Virus record (IMG/VR): IMGVR_UViG_3300043446_004500
Coordinates: 1 to 64,000 of that record
DNA from: a virus
Strand: one strand, 5' to 3'
DNA: 64,000 bases
The notes under the pieces are model-generated. The model was not told the origin of the DNA. It ran no database searches and saw nothing but the letters and a program-made list of their open reading frames with translations. The position numbers and the translations under genes are program-made. Shown piece by piece: positions 9,210 to 17,873 of the stretch. Numbering within the stretch: position 1 is the first letter of the stretch; each line of letters opens with the position of its first letter.

Positions 9210-10898
9210 ATGGCAAAACTTTTTGGTTTTTCAATTGAAGATAACGAACCATTATCACCAAATGTTGTTTCCCCCGTTCCTCCCAATAAAGAGGACGGGG
9301 TTGACCATTATTTGAGTAGTGGTTTTTTTGGTTCGTATGTAGATATTGAAGGTGTTTATAGAACAGAATTTGATCTTATTAAAAGATACAGAGAAATGGC
9401 ACTTCATCCGGAATGTGATAGTGCTATTGAAGATATTGTTAACGAAGCAATTGTAGCAGACACTAACGACAGTCCTGTTCAAATTGATTTGGACAATCTA
9501 AATGCTAGTGATGGTATTAAAAAGAAAATCAGACAAGAATTTAAACATATTTTAGAATTATTAGATTTTGATAAGAAGGCACACGAAATCTATAGAAATT
9601 GGTATGTTGATGGTAGACTTTATTACCATAAATTAATTGATCTCAAAAATCCTGAGGCAGGAATCCAGGAATTGAGGTATATTGACGCAATGAAAATGCG
9701 TTATGTGCGTCAAGGAAAGAAAAAAGACGCAAACAAATATAACGTTTCAAATAGAATGGTTGATAATCCTATGGATTATGACTTTCCTGAGATTGAAGAA
9801 TATTTCATCTATGAACCAAAAATGACCTACCCAACAGGAACACCTGCTCCTGGAACGATGGGTGGTTCAAACTCCGGGATCCGAATGACTAAGGATTCTA
9901 TCACATATTGCACTTCAGGTCTCGTAGATAGAAATAAAGGATCAACTCTTTCTTATCTCCATAAAGCAATTAAATCTCTCAATCAACTTCGTATGATTGA
10001 GGATTCACTCGTAATTTACAGATTGTCTCGTGCTCCAGAACGTAGAATTTTCTACATTGATGTAGGTAATCTACCAAAAGTAAAAGCAGAACAATATCTT
10101 CGTGATGTTATGATGCGTTATCGCAATAAACTTGTATATGATGCAAACACTGGTGAAATCCGTGATGATCGTAAGTTTATGGCAATGCTTGAAGACTTTT
10201 GGCTTCCAAGAAGAGAAGGTGGTAGAGGAACTGAGATCTCCACACTTCCTGGTGGTCAGAATCTTGGAGAAATTACTGATATTGAATACTTCAAGAAGAA
10301 ACTGTATCGTTCTCTAAACGTTCCTCCCTCAAGAATGGATGGAGAAGGTGGTTTTAATCTTGGACGTTCATCGGAAATTCTTCGTGATGAAGTTAAGTTC
10401 AGCAAGTTTGTTGCAAGATTGAGAAAGAGATTTTCATATATGTTTAGTGATATGTTGAGAACGCAATTGATTCTCAAGAACATTATCACTCCAGAAGATT
10501 GGCAGCAAATGGATGAGCATATTCAATATGATTTCCTATATGACAACCACTTTGCAGAACTAAAAGATGCAGAGTTGCTAAATGAAAGATTGTCAATGGT
10601 ACAAATTGCAGAACCTTATGTTGGAAAATATTTCTCTCAAGATTATGTAAGACGTAAAATTCTTCGTCAAACCGATATTGAAATAATTGAGCAGGATGCA
10701 ATTATTAAAAAAGAAATTAAAGATGGGGTTATTCCAGATCCAAGCATTCCTATTGATCCTGCAACTGGTTTACCTCTAGATCAAACTTCTCAAATGGATC
10801 TTGGTCAACCAGTAATGGAACCGGATCTGGGAGCAGACAATAAAGCAACTCAAATAAATGCAAAAGCAGCTGAGATGCCCAAAGGTGGTGAAATATAA
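9210..10898 (+). CDS. gp20: Portal vertex protein gp20
   Basis: 562 residues of the T4 portal family. Seen: IKRYREMALHPECDSAIEDIVNEAIV near the N-terminus, the crown and clip region with YFIYEPKM, and the conserved core RRIFYIDVGNLPK, DFWLPRREGGRGTEI and YRSLNVPPSRMDGEGGF. The dodecamer sits at one capsid vertex, nucleates the prohead and is the channel for gp17. The C-terminus is acidic and Pro/Gln-rich. A TATAAATA late promoter for the next genes overlaps its stop codon. Confidence 0.97.
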   Translation: MAKLFGFSIEDNEPLSPNVVSPVPPNKEDGVDHYLSSGFFGSYVDIEGVYRTEFDLIKRYREMALHPECDSAIEDIVNEAIVADTNDSPVQIDLDNLNASDGIKKKIRQEFKHILELLDFDKKAHEIYRNWYVDGRLYYHKLIDLKNPEAGIQELRYIDAMKMRYVRQGKKKDANKYNVSNRMVDNPMDYDFPEIEEYFIYEPKMTYPTGTPAPGTMGGSNSGIRMTKDSITYCTSGLVDRNKGSTLSYLHKAIKSLNQLRMIEDSLVIYRLSRAPERRIFYIDVGNLPKVKAEQYLRDVMMRYRNKLVYDANTGEIRDDRKFMAMLEDFWLPRREGGRGTEISTLPGGQNLGEITDIEYFKKKLYRSLNVPPSRMDGEGGFNLGRSSEILRDEVKFSKFVARLRKRFSYMFSDMLRTQLILKNIITPEDWQQMDEHIQYDFLYDNHFAELKDAELLNERLSMVQIAEPYVGKYFSQDYVRRKILRQTDIEIIEQDAIIKKEIKDGVIPDPSIPIDPATGLPLDQTSQMDLGQPVMEPDLGADNKATQINAKAAEMPKGGEI

Positions 10899-10901
10899 AT
10901 A
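10894..10901 (+). promoter_or_regulatory. Late promoter TATAAATA overlapping the gp20 stop
   Basis: Exact TATAAATA, 28 bases before the ATG at 10930. It probably drives the prohead core genes 10930-11413. Confidence 0.65.
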
Positions 10902-10929
10902 AAGACGATTATTAATTTATTTTGCACTT

Positions 10930-11091
10930 ATGGACGATTTACTGGATATGATTGCTACTGACGAATCACCTTCTCAAATTAGTGATAAAATCAAAGAACT
11001 TTTATTTGCAAAAGCATCTGAAAAGATTGATGATTTTCGTCCTGCAGTAGCAATGGATATGTTTGGACAAATTAATCAAGAAGAGGAATGA
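10930..11091 (+). CDS. Small acidic protein in the gp67 (prohead core) position
   Basis: 53 residues, acidic and helical (starts MDDLLDMIA, ends NQEEE), with a late promoter just upstream. In T4 the gene after 20 is 67, a small acidic prohead core protein cut up by gp21. I infer a positional counterpart. There is not enough sequence for a family match. Confidence 0.6.
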   Translation: MDDLLDMIATDESPSQISDKIKELLFAKASEKIDDFRPAVAMDMFGQINQEEE

Positions 11092-11092
11092 A

Positions 11093-11413
11093 ATGAAATC
11101 TTATAAGCAATTTATTTCCGAATCGGTTAATATTGCTGGCGATTTCACGGGAAATCTTTATATCAACTCACAATCAGAACAACCACAGCAAGTTGGTGAA
11201 GAATATGTTGCTGATGTAATGTGGAATGGAAGTCTATATCGTTTAGAATTAGTTACTAAAACTGGAATTCCATCGACAAGAGAACTTGGTGAACAACTTC
11301 AGTCTGATTACCCTGGAGCAGTTGTTCATCAAATCTATCCAGTTACAGAAAAGAATTTAAATATCAAAAACGCACAGAGATACCACCCATCCAAGTTAGA
11401 ATGGATTGATTGA
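11093..11413 (+). CDS. Prohead-core or head-internal protein with a capsid-targeting N-terminus (gp68 position)
   Basis: 106 residues from the ATG 1 base after the preceding stop. The start MKSYKQFISE|S is very close to the capsid-targeting peptide of T4 internal proteins, with an I-S-E site for gp21 cleavage. The body (about 35-95) is a beta module with VMWNGSLYRLEL and YPGAVV that resembles residues 520-590 of the 2138-4249 product. It occupies the place of T4 gene 68. Likely packaged in the prohead; exact role unknown. Confidence 0.65.
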   Translation: MKSYKQFISESVNIAGDFTGNLYINSQSEQPQQVGEEYVADVMWNGSLYRLELVTKTGIPSTRELGEQLQSDYPGAVVHQIYPVTEKNLNIKNAQRYHPSKLEWID

Positions 11414-11416
11414 TAA

Positions 11417-12847
11417 ATGGCTCAGTGGAATATAACTACACAAGATTATTTAAATCAAGAAAGAAGTTTATTTGAAGTTGTTGGCGTTGCTTCCAGTGAT
11501 GGACAAATTATTAGTGCCCAAAATCCTTTTCCAGTTACAGGAACGGTTGGAATATCATCAGAAACTATTGTAACAATCAACGCAGATACAAATTCAGTAG
11601 ATGCTTTTGGAAGACAAAGAGTTTCTGAACCTTTTACTCTTGGAGATTATAAACATCTTTATGCAATTGATCCAAACTTTTTAGACAGTTATTCTGGTGC
11701 TGGTTCTACAGTTTCATTTTTATCAAATCAAGCGTGTGCAAGACTAATCACTGGAATTGGTTCTACTGCATATTCAGTTCATCAAACAAAATTTTATCAT
11801 CATTATCAACCAGGAAAATCTCAACTAATTTTTAGTTCTTTTAATTTTTATGCACCTCAAAAAAATGCAACAAAAAGAACTGGATACTTTGATGATAGAG
11901 ATGGAATATTTTTTGAACAGGTTGGCATAAACACATCAGATGGTGTACATGCTGGTATAGGAACTTACAACTGGGTTATAAGAAGTTATGTGAGTGGAAT
12001 TGCATCAGAAACAAGAATTCCACAATCTGAATGGAACAGAGATAAATTTAATGGAACTGGTGCATCTGGAATAACTTTAGATTTCACAAAAACTCAACTT
12101 GCATTTATTGATTTTCAATGGTTAGGTGTGGGTAGAGTTCGTTGTGGGTTTGCTCATGATGGACAATTAGTAACAGCACATGAGTTTTTCCATTCAAATA
12201 ATTTACCTACAGTATATCTTGCAAATCCCAATCTTCCAGTTCGTTGTGAGATAAGAAATACTGGAGTGGGTATTGGCGCATCATTTGACCAAATTTGTGC
12301 TTCCGTAATGTCTGAAGGTGGATATGTAGAAAGTGGAATTGATTTTTCTCAAACTATGCTTACCACAAGAACAACTCCAACTCCAGCAGGAACAGAGTTT
12401 CCTTTGATTGCTATTAGATTAAAAAATAGTTTTCAAGGATATCCAAATAGATTATCAGTTAGGTTGAATAACTTATCAATACATTGTGAAACAAATAGCA
12501 TTGTATATAGAGTTGTAAAACTTCCAAGTTCTGCATACATAGGCAATGCAGGATCTTTAACTTGGACTTCTACAGCAAACAATAGTGGTGTTGAATATTG
12601 TGTAGATGCTACAACTTATTCTGATGGTGATGAGTTTGCATCAGGATTTGTTCCTTCTGGTGCATCTCAAAACTCACTTTCTCCTGTTGCATCAGGAACA
12701 TTAAGTTCTGCAAAGAAAAATATTATAGTTCAGAATATTGATTCCACAAACTCTGAAATTTACGCAATTATTGTGAGAACAATTACAACTACTGGTAATG
12801 CAGTAGCAAACGTTGCATGTTCTGTGCAATGGAGAGAGATTTATTAA
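11417..12847 (+). CDS. Probable virion structural protein (beta-rich)
   Basis: 476 residues, Ser/Thr/Gly/Asn-rich, with no enzyme motif. It contains VDAFGRQRVSEPFTLGDYKHLY near residue 60 and many short strands, which suggests a head or tail surface protein. I remember similar proteins in cyanophages annotated as virion structural proteins. It starts 3 bases after the preceding stop, inside the T4-type head gene block between the 20 and 21 positions, where T4 has no such gene. It could be a capsid decoration protein; this is inference. Confidence 0.6.
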   Translation: MAQWNITTQDYLNQERSLFEVVGVASSDGQIISAQNPFPVTGTVGISSETIVTINADTNSVDAFGRQRVSEPFTLGDYKHLYAIDPNFLDSYSGAGSTVSFLSNQACARLITGIGSTAYSVHQTKFYHHYQPGKSQLIFSSFNFYAPQKNATKRTGYFDDRDGIFFEQVGINTSDGVHAGIGTYNWVIRSYVSGIASETRIPQSEWNRDKFNGTGASGITLDFTKTQLAFIDFQWLGVGRVRCGFAHDGQLVTAHEFFHSNNLPTVYLANPNLPVRCEIRNTGVGIGASFDQICASVMSEGGYVESGIDFSQTMLTTRTTPTPAGTEFPLIAIRLKNSFQGYPNRLSVRLNNLSIHCETNSIVYRVVKLPSSAYIGNAGSLTWTSTANNSGVEYCVDATTYSDGDEFASGFVPSGASQNSLSPVASGTLSSAKKNIIVQNIDSTNSEIYAIIVRTITTTGNAVANVACSVQWREIY

Positions 12848-12850
12848 TTT

Positions 12851-12858
12851 AATAAATA
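12851..12858 (+). promoter_or_regulatory. Late promoter (AATAAATA)
   Basis: AATAAATA, 23 bases before the ATG at 12882, in the only gap of this gene pair. Confidence 0.5.
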
Positions 12859-12881
12859 ACTAAAAGTGTATTATACGAATA

Positions 12882-13433
12882 ATGGCTCATAGACCAGTTG
12901 GAACTGGATCCTCTGTTGCATTTACTGCAGGAGCTGCATCCACATCATCCTCATTTTCAGTTCAATCAAGTGTTTTGAGAGTGGTTGCTGTCGGAGGCGC
13001 TGCTCATATTGCAGTTGGAGCAACTCCTTCAGCAACTATTGCTGATTATTATGTTCCTGCAAATGGGACAGCAACTCTTGCACTTACTAAAGCATCAAAT
13101 CGTGTTGTAGGTGTTACGACTGGAACAACAACTATAGTTACTGTTCCAGAAGGAACTCAAGTTCCATTTGGTGTTGGAGATTATGTTTCTTTAACTGTGT
13201 CTGGTCAATCTTATTATAATTTTACTCATCAACAAGTTTTATCAGTTAATACAACATCGGGAGTAGGTGGTTATTTTCAAACCAGAATGACAGTCAATTA
13301 CAATTCAACCGGAATTGCTACCGCATTTTCTTCTGCGGATGCACACGTTATTAACTCAAACAAAGTTTCTGCATATGGTGTAGGATCTGGATCTGTTTAT
13401 TACCAACAAGTTCAAATTACAGGAGACGCATGA
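12882..13433 (+). CDS. Probable virion structural protein, small beta-rich
   Basis: 183 residues, almost entirely Ala/Ser/Thr/Val/Gly with few charges (SSVAFTAGAASTSSSFSVQS near the start; FGVGDYVSLTVSGQSYYNF near 105). The composition matches head decoration or fibre proteins. It lies directly upstream of the prohead protease and overlaps its start (TGATG). No family name can be given. Confidence 0.55.
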   Translation: MAHRPVGTGSSVAFTAGAASTSSSFSVQSSVLRVVAVGGAAHIAVGATPSATIADYYVPANGTATLALTKASNRVVGVTTGTTTIVTVPEGTQVPFGVGDYVSLTVSGQSYYNFTHQQVLSVNTTSGVGGYFQTRMTVNYNSTGIATAFSSADAHVINSNKVSAYGVGSGSVYYQQVQITGDA

Positions 13434-14083
13434 TGAAACTCATCACAGAAGAAATTGAATCAGTAGAAGTTATTACTGAGGAAAAAAACGGTAAAAAAAC
13501 TCTATACATTCAAGGACCATTCCTTCAAACCGAACAAAAAAATCGTAATAATAGAGTATATCGTAAATCTATAATGGAACGTGAGGTAAAAAGATATACA
13601 GAACAATATATTTGCAAAGGTCGTGCTTTAGGTGAACTTGGGCACCCAGATGGTCCAACTGTAAATCTTGATAGGGTTTCCCATATGATTGTTTCCCTTG
13701 AACAACGTGGAAATGATTTTATTGGTAAAGCACAAATTCTTTCTACACCTATGGGTAAGATTGCGGAGTCACTTCTCAAAGAAGGAGTAACTCTTGGAGT
13801 TTCTTCTCGTGGTCTTGGTTCTACGAGACAACATCCAGATGGATATGTGGAAGTTGGTGAAGATTTTATGCTTGCAACTGCTGCCGATATTGTTGCTGAT
13901 CCTTCTGCACCTGATGCTTTTGTTCAGGGAATTATGGAAGGAAAGGAATGGTGCTGGGAAGGTGGAATGCTAAGAGAAAAAGTAGCAGAAAACACCAAAC
14001 ACAAAATAAATACATTTGTTGATCAAGGTATACTTGAAGAATATAAACTATCACTTTTCAATGAGTTTTTAAATTCATTGTAA
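13430..14083 (+). CDS. gp21: Prohead maturation protease gp21
   Basis: 217 residues with the two catalytic blocks of the T4 gp21 serine protease family: GELGHPD (His72) and GVSSRGLGS (Ser125 or Ser126). The protease sits in the prohead core and cuts scaffold, capsid and internal proteins after (I/L)-x-E. This matters here because many other products in this window carry such sites near their N-terminus. The start could be either of two tandem ATG codons (13430 or 13433), both overlapping the preceding stop. Confidence 0.95.
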   Translation: MMKLITEEIESVEVITEEKNGKKTLYIQGPFLQTEQKNRNNRVYRKSIMEREVKRYTEQYICKGRALGELGHPDGPTVNLDRVSHMIVSLEQRGNDFIGKAQILSTPMGKIAESLLKEGVTLGVSSRGLGSTRQHPDGYVEVGEDFMLATAADIVADPSAPDAFVQGIMEGKEWCWEGGMLREKVAENTKHKINTFVDQGILEEYKLSLFNEFLNSL

Positions 14084-14093
14084 ATTATTAAAT

Positions 14094-14101
14094 TATAAAT
14101 A
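14094..14101 (+). promoter_or_regulatory. gp22: Late promoter TATAAATA of the scaffold gene
   Basis: Exact TATAAATA, 38 bases before the gp22 ATG. The ribosome-binding site is GGAG at 14130-14133. Confidence 0.65.
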
Positions 14102-14139
14102 AATATAGTTTATAACGTAAGGTTAAACGGAGAGTTCAA

Positions 14140-15303
14140 ATGTCTCGTGGAGATTTACAAGAAATGGAAGTAGGCACTAAGCAATCCAGAACCGCTGTGA
14201 ATGCAAATGCAAAAGCAGCGGACGCAATGCCAAAATTAGCAGCAGGTGCTGTTGCAGGTCAGACTGGTAGCTGGGAAGATTTAGGTGGTCCAGATCCTTC
14301 TAACTATCGCCCAGATGATGATTCAGCAAAACTGAAAACACCCGGATCAACACTTAAGGCAGTTAAGAATGTTGTGAATAAAGGTGCTAGTGCAGCAATG
14401 CCAATGCAGAGTCTTGCTTCTGGTGCTGTAAAAGAAGATGAAGATCTTGAATATGATGAAGACGAAGAACTTCTAGAAGCTAAGGAAGAAGAGGAGGAAG
14501 AGGAAGAAGAGGAAGAAGGAGGCAAAAAGAAAAAGTCTGATAAGGAAGAAGAGGAAGAAGAAGAGGAAATGGAGGAAGAGTTTAGCATTGAGGAAGATGT
14601 TAATGCTCTTCTAGAGGGTGAGAATCTTTCTGAGGAATTCCAAGAGAAGGCACGTACCATCTTTGAAGCTGCTCTTCGTTCCAAAGTTTCTCAAATTCAA
14701 GAAACAATTGAAGAGCAGTATGCTCTTGCTCTTGCAGAAGAAGTTGAAGAAATTAAGACCGAACTTTCCGAAAGAGTAGATTCATATCTTGAGTATGTTG
14801 CCGACGAGTGGATGCAAGAAAATGCACTCGTCATTGAACAAGGTCTTAAGACCGAAATGACCGAATCATTCCTTCAAGGAATGAGAGGTCTTTTTGAAGA
14901 ACATTATGTATCAATCCCTGAAGATAAATATGATGTGCTTGAGAGCATGGTAGAAAAACTTGATGAAATGGAGACAAAACTCAACGAGCAGATCGAGAAA
15001 AATGTTTCCCTAAACAAGCGTCTCGCAGAGTCGGTTGCTGATGGAATCTTTGAACAGGTCTCTGAGGGCCTTGCTGCTACTCAGAAAGACAAGCTCGCTT
15101 CACTTGCCGAGAGTGTTGAGTTTGAAAGTGAAGAAGAATATCGTGAAAAACTGGAGACTTTGAAGGAATCATATTTCCCTTCAAGAGTAGTATCTCCTTC
15201 AACTAAATCTGATACTCTTTCTGAGGGAGTAAGCATTGCACATGAGTCATACTCACCAGCAATGTCTGCTTATCTTAAGAGCCTCTCAGCATTTAGTAAA
15301 TAA
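14140..15303 (+). CDS. gp22: Prohead core scaffold protein gp22
   Basis: 387 residues. An N-terminal low-complexity Ala/Gly/Pro region is followed by a long Glu tract broken by GGKKKKS (about 110-150), then a helical coiled-coil body rich in Glu/Leu. The extreme acidity, the coiled coil and the position before gp23 fit the T4 scaffold, which fills the prohead and is destroyed by gp21. The Glu tract is encoded by GAA/GAG codons in a nearly pure purine run. Confidence 0.88.
   Translation: MSRGDLQEMEVGTKQSRTAVNANAKAADAMPKLAAGAVAGQTGSWEDLGGPDPSNYRPDDDSAKLKTPGSTLKAVKNVVNKGASAAMPMQSLASGAVKEDEDLEYDEDEELLEAKEEEEEEEEEEEGGKKKKSDKEEEEEEEEMEEEFSIEEDVNALLEGENLSEEFQEKARTIFEAALRSKVSQIQETIEEQYALALAEEVEEIKTELSERVDSYLEYVADEWMQENALVIEQGLKTEMTESFLQGMRGLFEEHYVSIPEDKYDVLESMVEKLDEMETKLNEQIEKNVSLNKRLAESVADGIFEQVSEGLAATQKDKLASLAESVEFESEEEYREKLETLKESYFPSRVVSPSTKSDTLSEGVSIAHESYSPAMSAYLKSLSAFSK
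14478..14580 (+). repeat. GAA/GAG purine tract encoding poly-Glu
   Basis: A simple-sequence run of GAA and GAG codons, interrupted once by Gly-Gly-Lys4-Ser. Such tracts vary in length between related phages. Confidence 0.8.
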
Positions 15304-15360
15304 TTGAATTTAATATAATTCAAACCCAAAAAACGCACTTTAGTAAAAAGGTAAACGCAA

Positions 15361-16788
15361 ATGTTCCATTCCGAGCATCTGCAGGAAAAGTGGGCACCTC
15401 TACTTGACTATCAGGGCATTGACCCTATCAAAGATTCTCATCGTAGAGCTGTAACCGCAGTCCTGCTAGAAAACCAAGAAAGATTTTTAAGAGAGCAATC
15501 CTCATTTGAGCATGGCTCAATGGGTATGCTTATGGAAACCCCAACCAACGCAGGTAATGCTGCTGGTGCTTCAGGTGGTTTCTCAGGTAGTGCAGCTGCT
15601 GCAGGTCCTACCGCAGGTTTTGACCCAGTACTGATTTCACTTATTCGTCGTTCAATGCCTAACCTGGTCGCATATGACCTGGCTGGCGTTCAACCAATGA
15701 GTGGTCCTACTGGACTTATCTTCGCAATGCGTTCACGTTACACCAACCAGAGTGGTACTGAAACCTTCTACAATGAAGTAGATACTGCATTCTCAGGTCA
15801 GGATTCATCCTTTGGACTTGCTGGTTTTGGTAGCACTGCTGCTGGTATCGGTACTACAACTCAGGCTGGAACTAATCCATCAGTTCTAAACCCTGTTGGT
15901 GGTGCTGGCGATCAGACCGCATATAACGTTGGTCAGGGTATGGTAACTGGAGATTCTGAGAATCTCGGTGCTTCCGGCCATGACTTTAACCAGATGGCAT
16001 TCTCAATTGAGAAGGTCACTGTAACTGCAAAGTCAAGAGCACTCAAGGCTGAGTACAGCTTAGAACTCGCACAAGACCTAAAAGCAATTCATGGTCTGAA
16101 TGCAGAGGCTGAGCTTGCTAACATCCTCAGCTCTGAGATTCTTGCTGAAATCAACCGTGAGGTCATCAGAACCATCTACAAGGTTGCTGAGCAAGGTGCT
16201 GTTCAAAACGTAGCAACTCCTGGAATCTTTGACCTTGATGTTGACTCTAACGGTCGTTGGTCAGTTGAGAAGTTCAAGGGTCTACTCTTCCAAATTGAGA
16301 GAGATGCAAACGCAATTGCACAAAGAACTCGTAGAGGAAAGGGTAACATCATCATGTGCTCTGCTGACGTTGCTTCAGCACTGACCATGGCTGGTGTTCT
16401 AGATTACACCCCTGCACTCAATGCAAACCTTCAGGTAGATGATACCGGCAATACCTTTGCTGGTACTCTAATGGGCAAGTATCGTGTATACATTGACCCA
16501 TATGCTGCAAACCTCACCGCAGGTAATGCAACTCCTGGTAACCAGTACTACGTTGTTGGTTATAAGGGTTCCAGCCCATATGATGCTGGTCTCTTCTATT
16601 GCCCATACGTTCCTCTCCAAATGGTACGTGCCGTTGGTGAGAACACCTTCCAGCCCAAGATCGGCTTTAAGACCCGTTATGGTCTCGTTGCAAACCCATT
16701 TGCAGAGGGAACCACTCAGGGTCTTGGTGCTCTCAAAGTTGACAGCAACCGTTACTACAGAAGAGTTGCAGTTAAGAACCTTATGTGA
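15361..16788 (+). CDS. gp23: Major capsid protein gp23
   Basis: 475 residues of the HK97-fold T4 capsid family. Seen: HRRAVTAVLLENQERFL in the propeptide, NLVAYDLAGVQPMSGPTGLIFAMRSRY, FSIEKVTVTAKSRALKAEYSLELAQDL, and the C-terminal GFKTRYGLVANPFAEG. The propeptide likely ends at Glu59 in GMLMET (L-M-E), a gp21-type site. Codon use is more GC-rich than in the flanking genes, as expected of a highly expressed gene. A rho-independent terminator follows. Confidence 0.98.
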   Translation: MFHSEHLQEKWAPLLDYQGIDPIKDSHRRAVTAVLLENQERFLREQSSFEHGSMGMLMETPTNAGNAAGASGGFSGSAAAAGPTAGFDPVLISLIRRSMPNLVAYDLAGVQPMSGPTGLIFAMRSRYTNQSGTETFYNEVDTAFSGQDSSFGLAGFGSTAAGIGTTTQAGTNPSVLNPVGGAGDQTAYNVGQGMVTGDSENLGASGHDFNQMAFSIEKVTVTAKSRALKAEYSLELAQDLKAIHGLNAEAELANILSSEILAEINREVIRTIYKVAEQGAVQNVATPGIFDLDVDSNGRWSVEKFKGLLFQIERDANAIAQRTRRGKGNIIMCSADVASALTMAGVLDYTPALNANLQVDDTGNTFAGTLMGKYRVYIDPYAANLTAGNATPGNQYYVVGYKGSSPYDAGLFYCPYVPLQMVRAVGENTFQPKIGFKTRYGLVANPFAEGTTQGLGALKVDSNRYYRRVAVKNLM

Positions 16789-16810
16789 TCTATTTCACAT
16801 AAAATTTTCA

Positions 16811-16836
16811 AGAGGGTCTTCGGACCCTCTTTTTTT
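16811..16836 (+). terminator. Rho-independent terminator after gp23
   Basis: AGAGGGTC (16811-16818), loop TTCG, GACCCTCT (16823-16830), then a T run. A stable 8-bp UUCG hairpin. Confidence 0.92.
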
Positions 16837-16857
16837 ATCTAAATATTTAAAAAAAAG

Positions 16858-17406
16858 ATGACTAGAGGACAGATAGATAATAGAAACTTTTTATCCCCAA
16901 CAGGATTTAAGTTTACTCTCTCAAGAGAACCTAAAGTTGCATTCTTTTGCAATCAAGCAAATATTCCTGATTTAAACCTAGGTGTTGCTTTGCAACCATC
17001 TTATTTAAAACCATTACCAAATCCTGGTGAAATCATTGAATTTGGAGATTTGACTATAAGATTTTTGGTTGATGAAAATCTTGAAAATTATATGTGCATT
17101 CAAAATTGGATTCGTGGATTAGGATTCCCAGAAGTACTAACACAATATAGTGATCTTGAAAGAAGAGGATTCATTCAAGGTAATTATGCAAACGATAAGG
17201 AAAATATTTATTCTGACGGAACATTACAAGTTTTAACAAGTAGTCAAATACCAAATTTTCAAGTTGTTTTTAGAGATTTATTTCCTTATACTCTCTCTAC
17301 GTTAACATTTGATGCAACAGATACCGATATTAATTACTTTACAGCAGACGTAAGTTTCAAGTATACTATTTACGATATAGTTGATTTAACTGGAAAACCA
17401 TTATGA
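16858..17406 (+). CDS. gp3: Tail-tube-fold protein in the gp3 position (tail completion)
   Basis: 182 residues. The pattern IRFLVDENLENYMCIQNWIRGL, then FRDLFPYTLSTLTFDAT and a final VSFKYTIYDIVDL resembles the tube fold shared by gp19 and gp54. Cyanophages usually carry the tail-terminator gene called gp3 directly after gp23, which is the basis of the name. A gp54-like tube initiator is the alternative. It overlaps uvsY by 4 bases. Confidence 0.65.
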   Translation: MTRGQIDNRNFLSPTGFKFTLSREPKVAFFCNQANIPDLNLGVALQPSYLKPLPNPGEIIEFGDLTIRFLVDENLENYMCIQNWIRGLGFPEVLTQYSDLERRGFIQGNYANDKENIYSDGTLQVLTSSQIPNFQVVFRDLFPYTLSTLTFDATDTDINYFTADVSFKYTIYDIVDLTGKPL

Positions 17407-17840
17407 GTATTGATTTGGATACAATCCAAAAAATGTGGGAGCAAGATTCCAAAATGGACATGGATAATCTTCACACAGAATCTTTAAATATTCCAATGCT
17501 TCATGCAAAATATTATGATCTTTATAATACTATCAATCTTTTAAAAAAGAAAGCAGAGCAACAAAGAAAAAAGATCAGACATGAAAGATACGAATATTTT
17601 ACAGGTAAAGCAGATCCAGACGTTTATTTAGAAAATCCATTTCCAAAGAAAATCCGTGATAAAGAAACTCTACAAGGATATTTGGATTCTGATGAGAAGT
17701 TATCGCAAGTTGCATTAAAACTTGAATATTATGACACTCTTTTAAATTATATTGAAAGTATTCTAAAGATGATTCAAAATAGAACTTATCAGATTAAAAA
17801 TGCAATTGAATTTATTCGTTTTCAATCTGGATTAGGGTAA
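17403..17840 (+). CDS. uvsY: Recombination mediator UvsY
   Basis: 145 residues, helical and basic, with KIRHERYEYFTGKADPDVYLENPFPKKIRDK in the middle, typical of UvsY. It loads UvsX on single-stranded DNA coated with the phage SSB. The ATGA overlap with the preceding gene and the adjacent uvsW agree with the usual order. The uvsW late promoter overlaps its stop. Confidence 0.93.
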   Translation: MSIDLDTIQKMWEQDSKMDMDNLHTESLNIPMLHAKYYDLYNTINLLKKKAEQQRKKIRHERYEYFTGKADPDVYLENPFPKKIRDKETLQGYLDSDEKLSQVALKLEYYDTLLNYIESILKMIQNRTYQIKNAIEFIRFQSGLG

Positions 17841-17873
17841 ATAAATACTCATAGCAATACAAATGCTATGAGT
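17840..17873 (+). promoter_or_regulatory. uvsW: Late promoter plus start-codon hairpin of uvsW
   Basis: AATAAATA at 17840-17847 is followed by a perfect 10-bp inverted repeat, 17847-17856 with 17864-17873. The uvsW ATG (17868-17870) lies inside the 3' arm. RNA coming from uvsY would hide the start. RNA begun at the late promoter (near 17853) loses most of the 5' arm and would be translated. Confidence 0.7.

Noticed and set aside
14304-14684. Ser-rich open frame on the - strand opposite gp22
   Set aside because: It is the complement of the GAA/GAG purine tract; Ser runs from TTC/TCC codons are an artefact.
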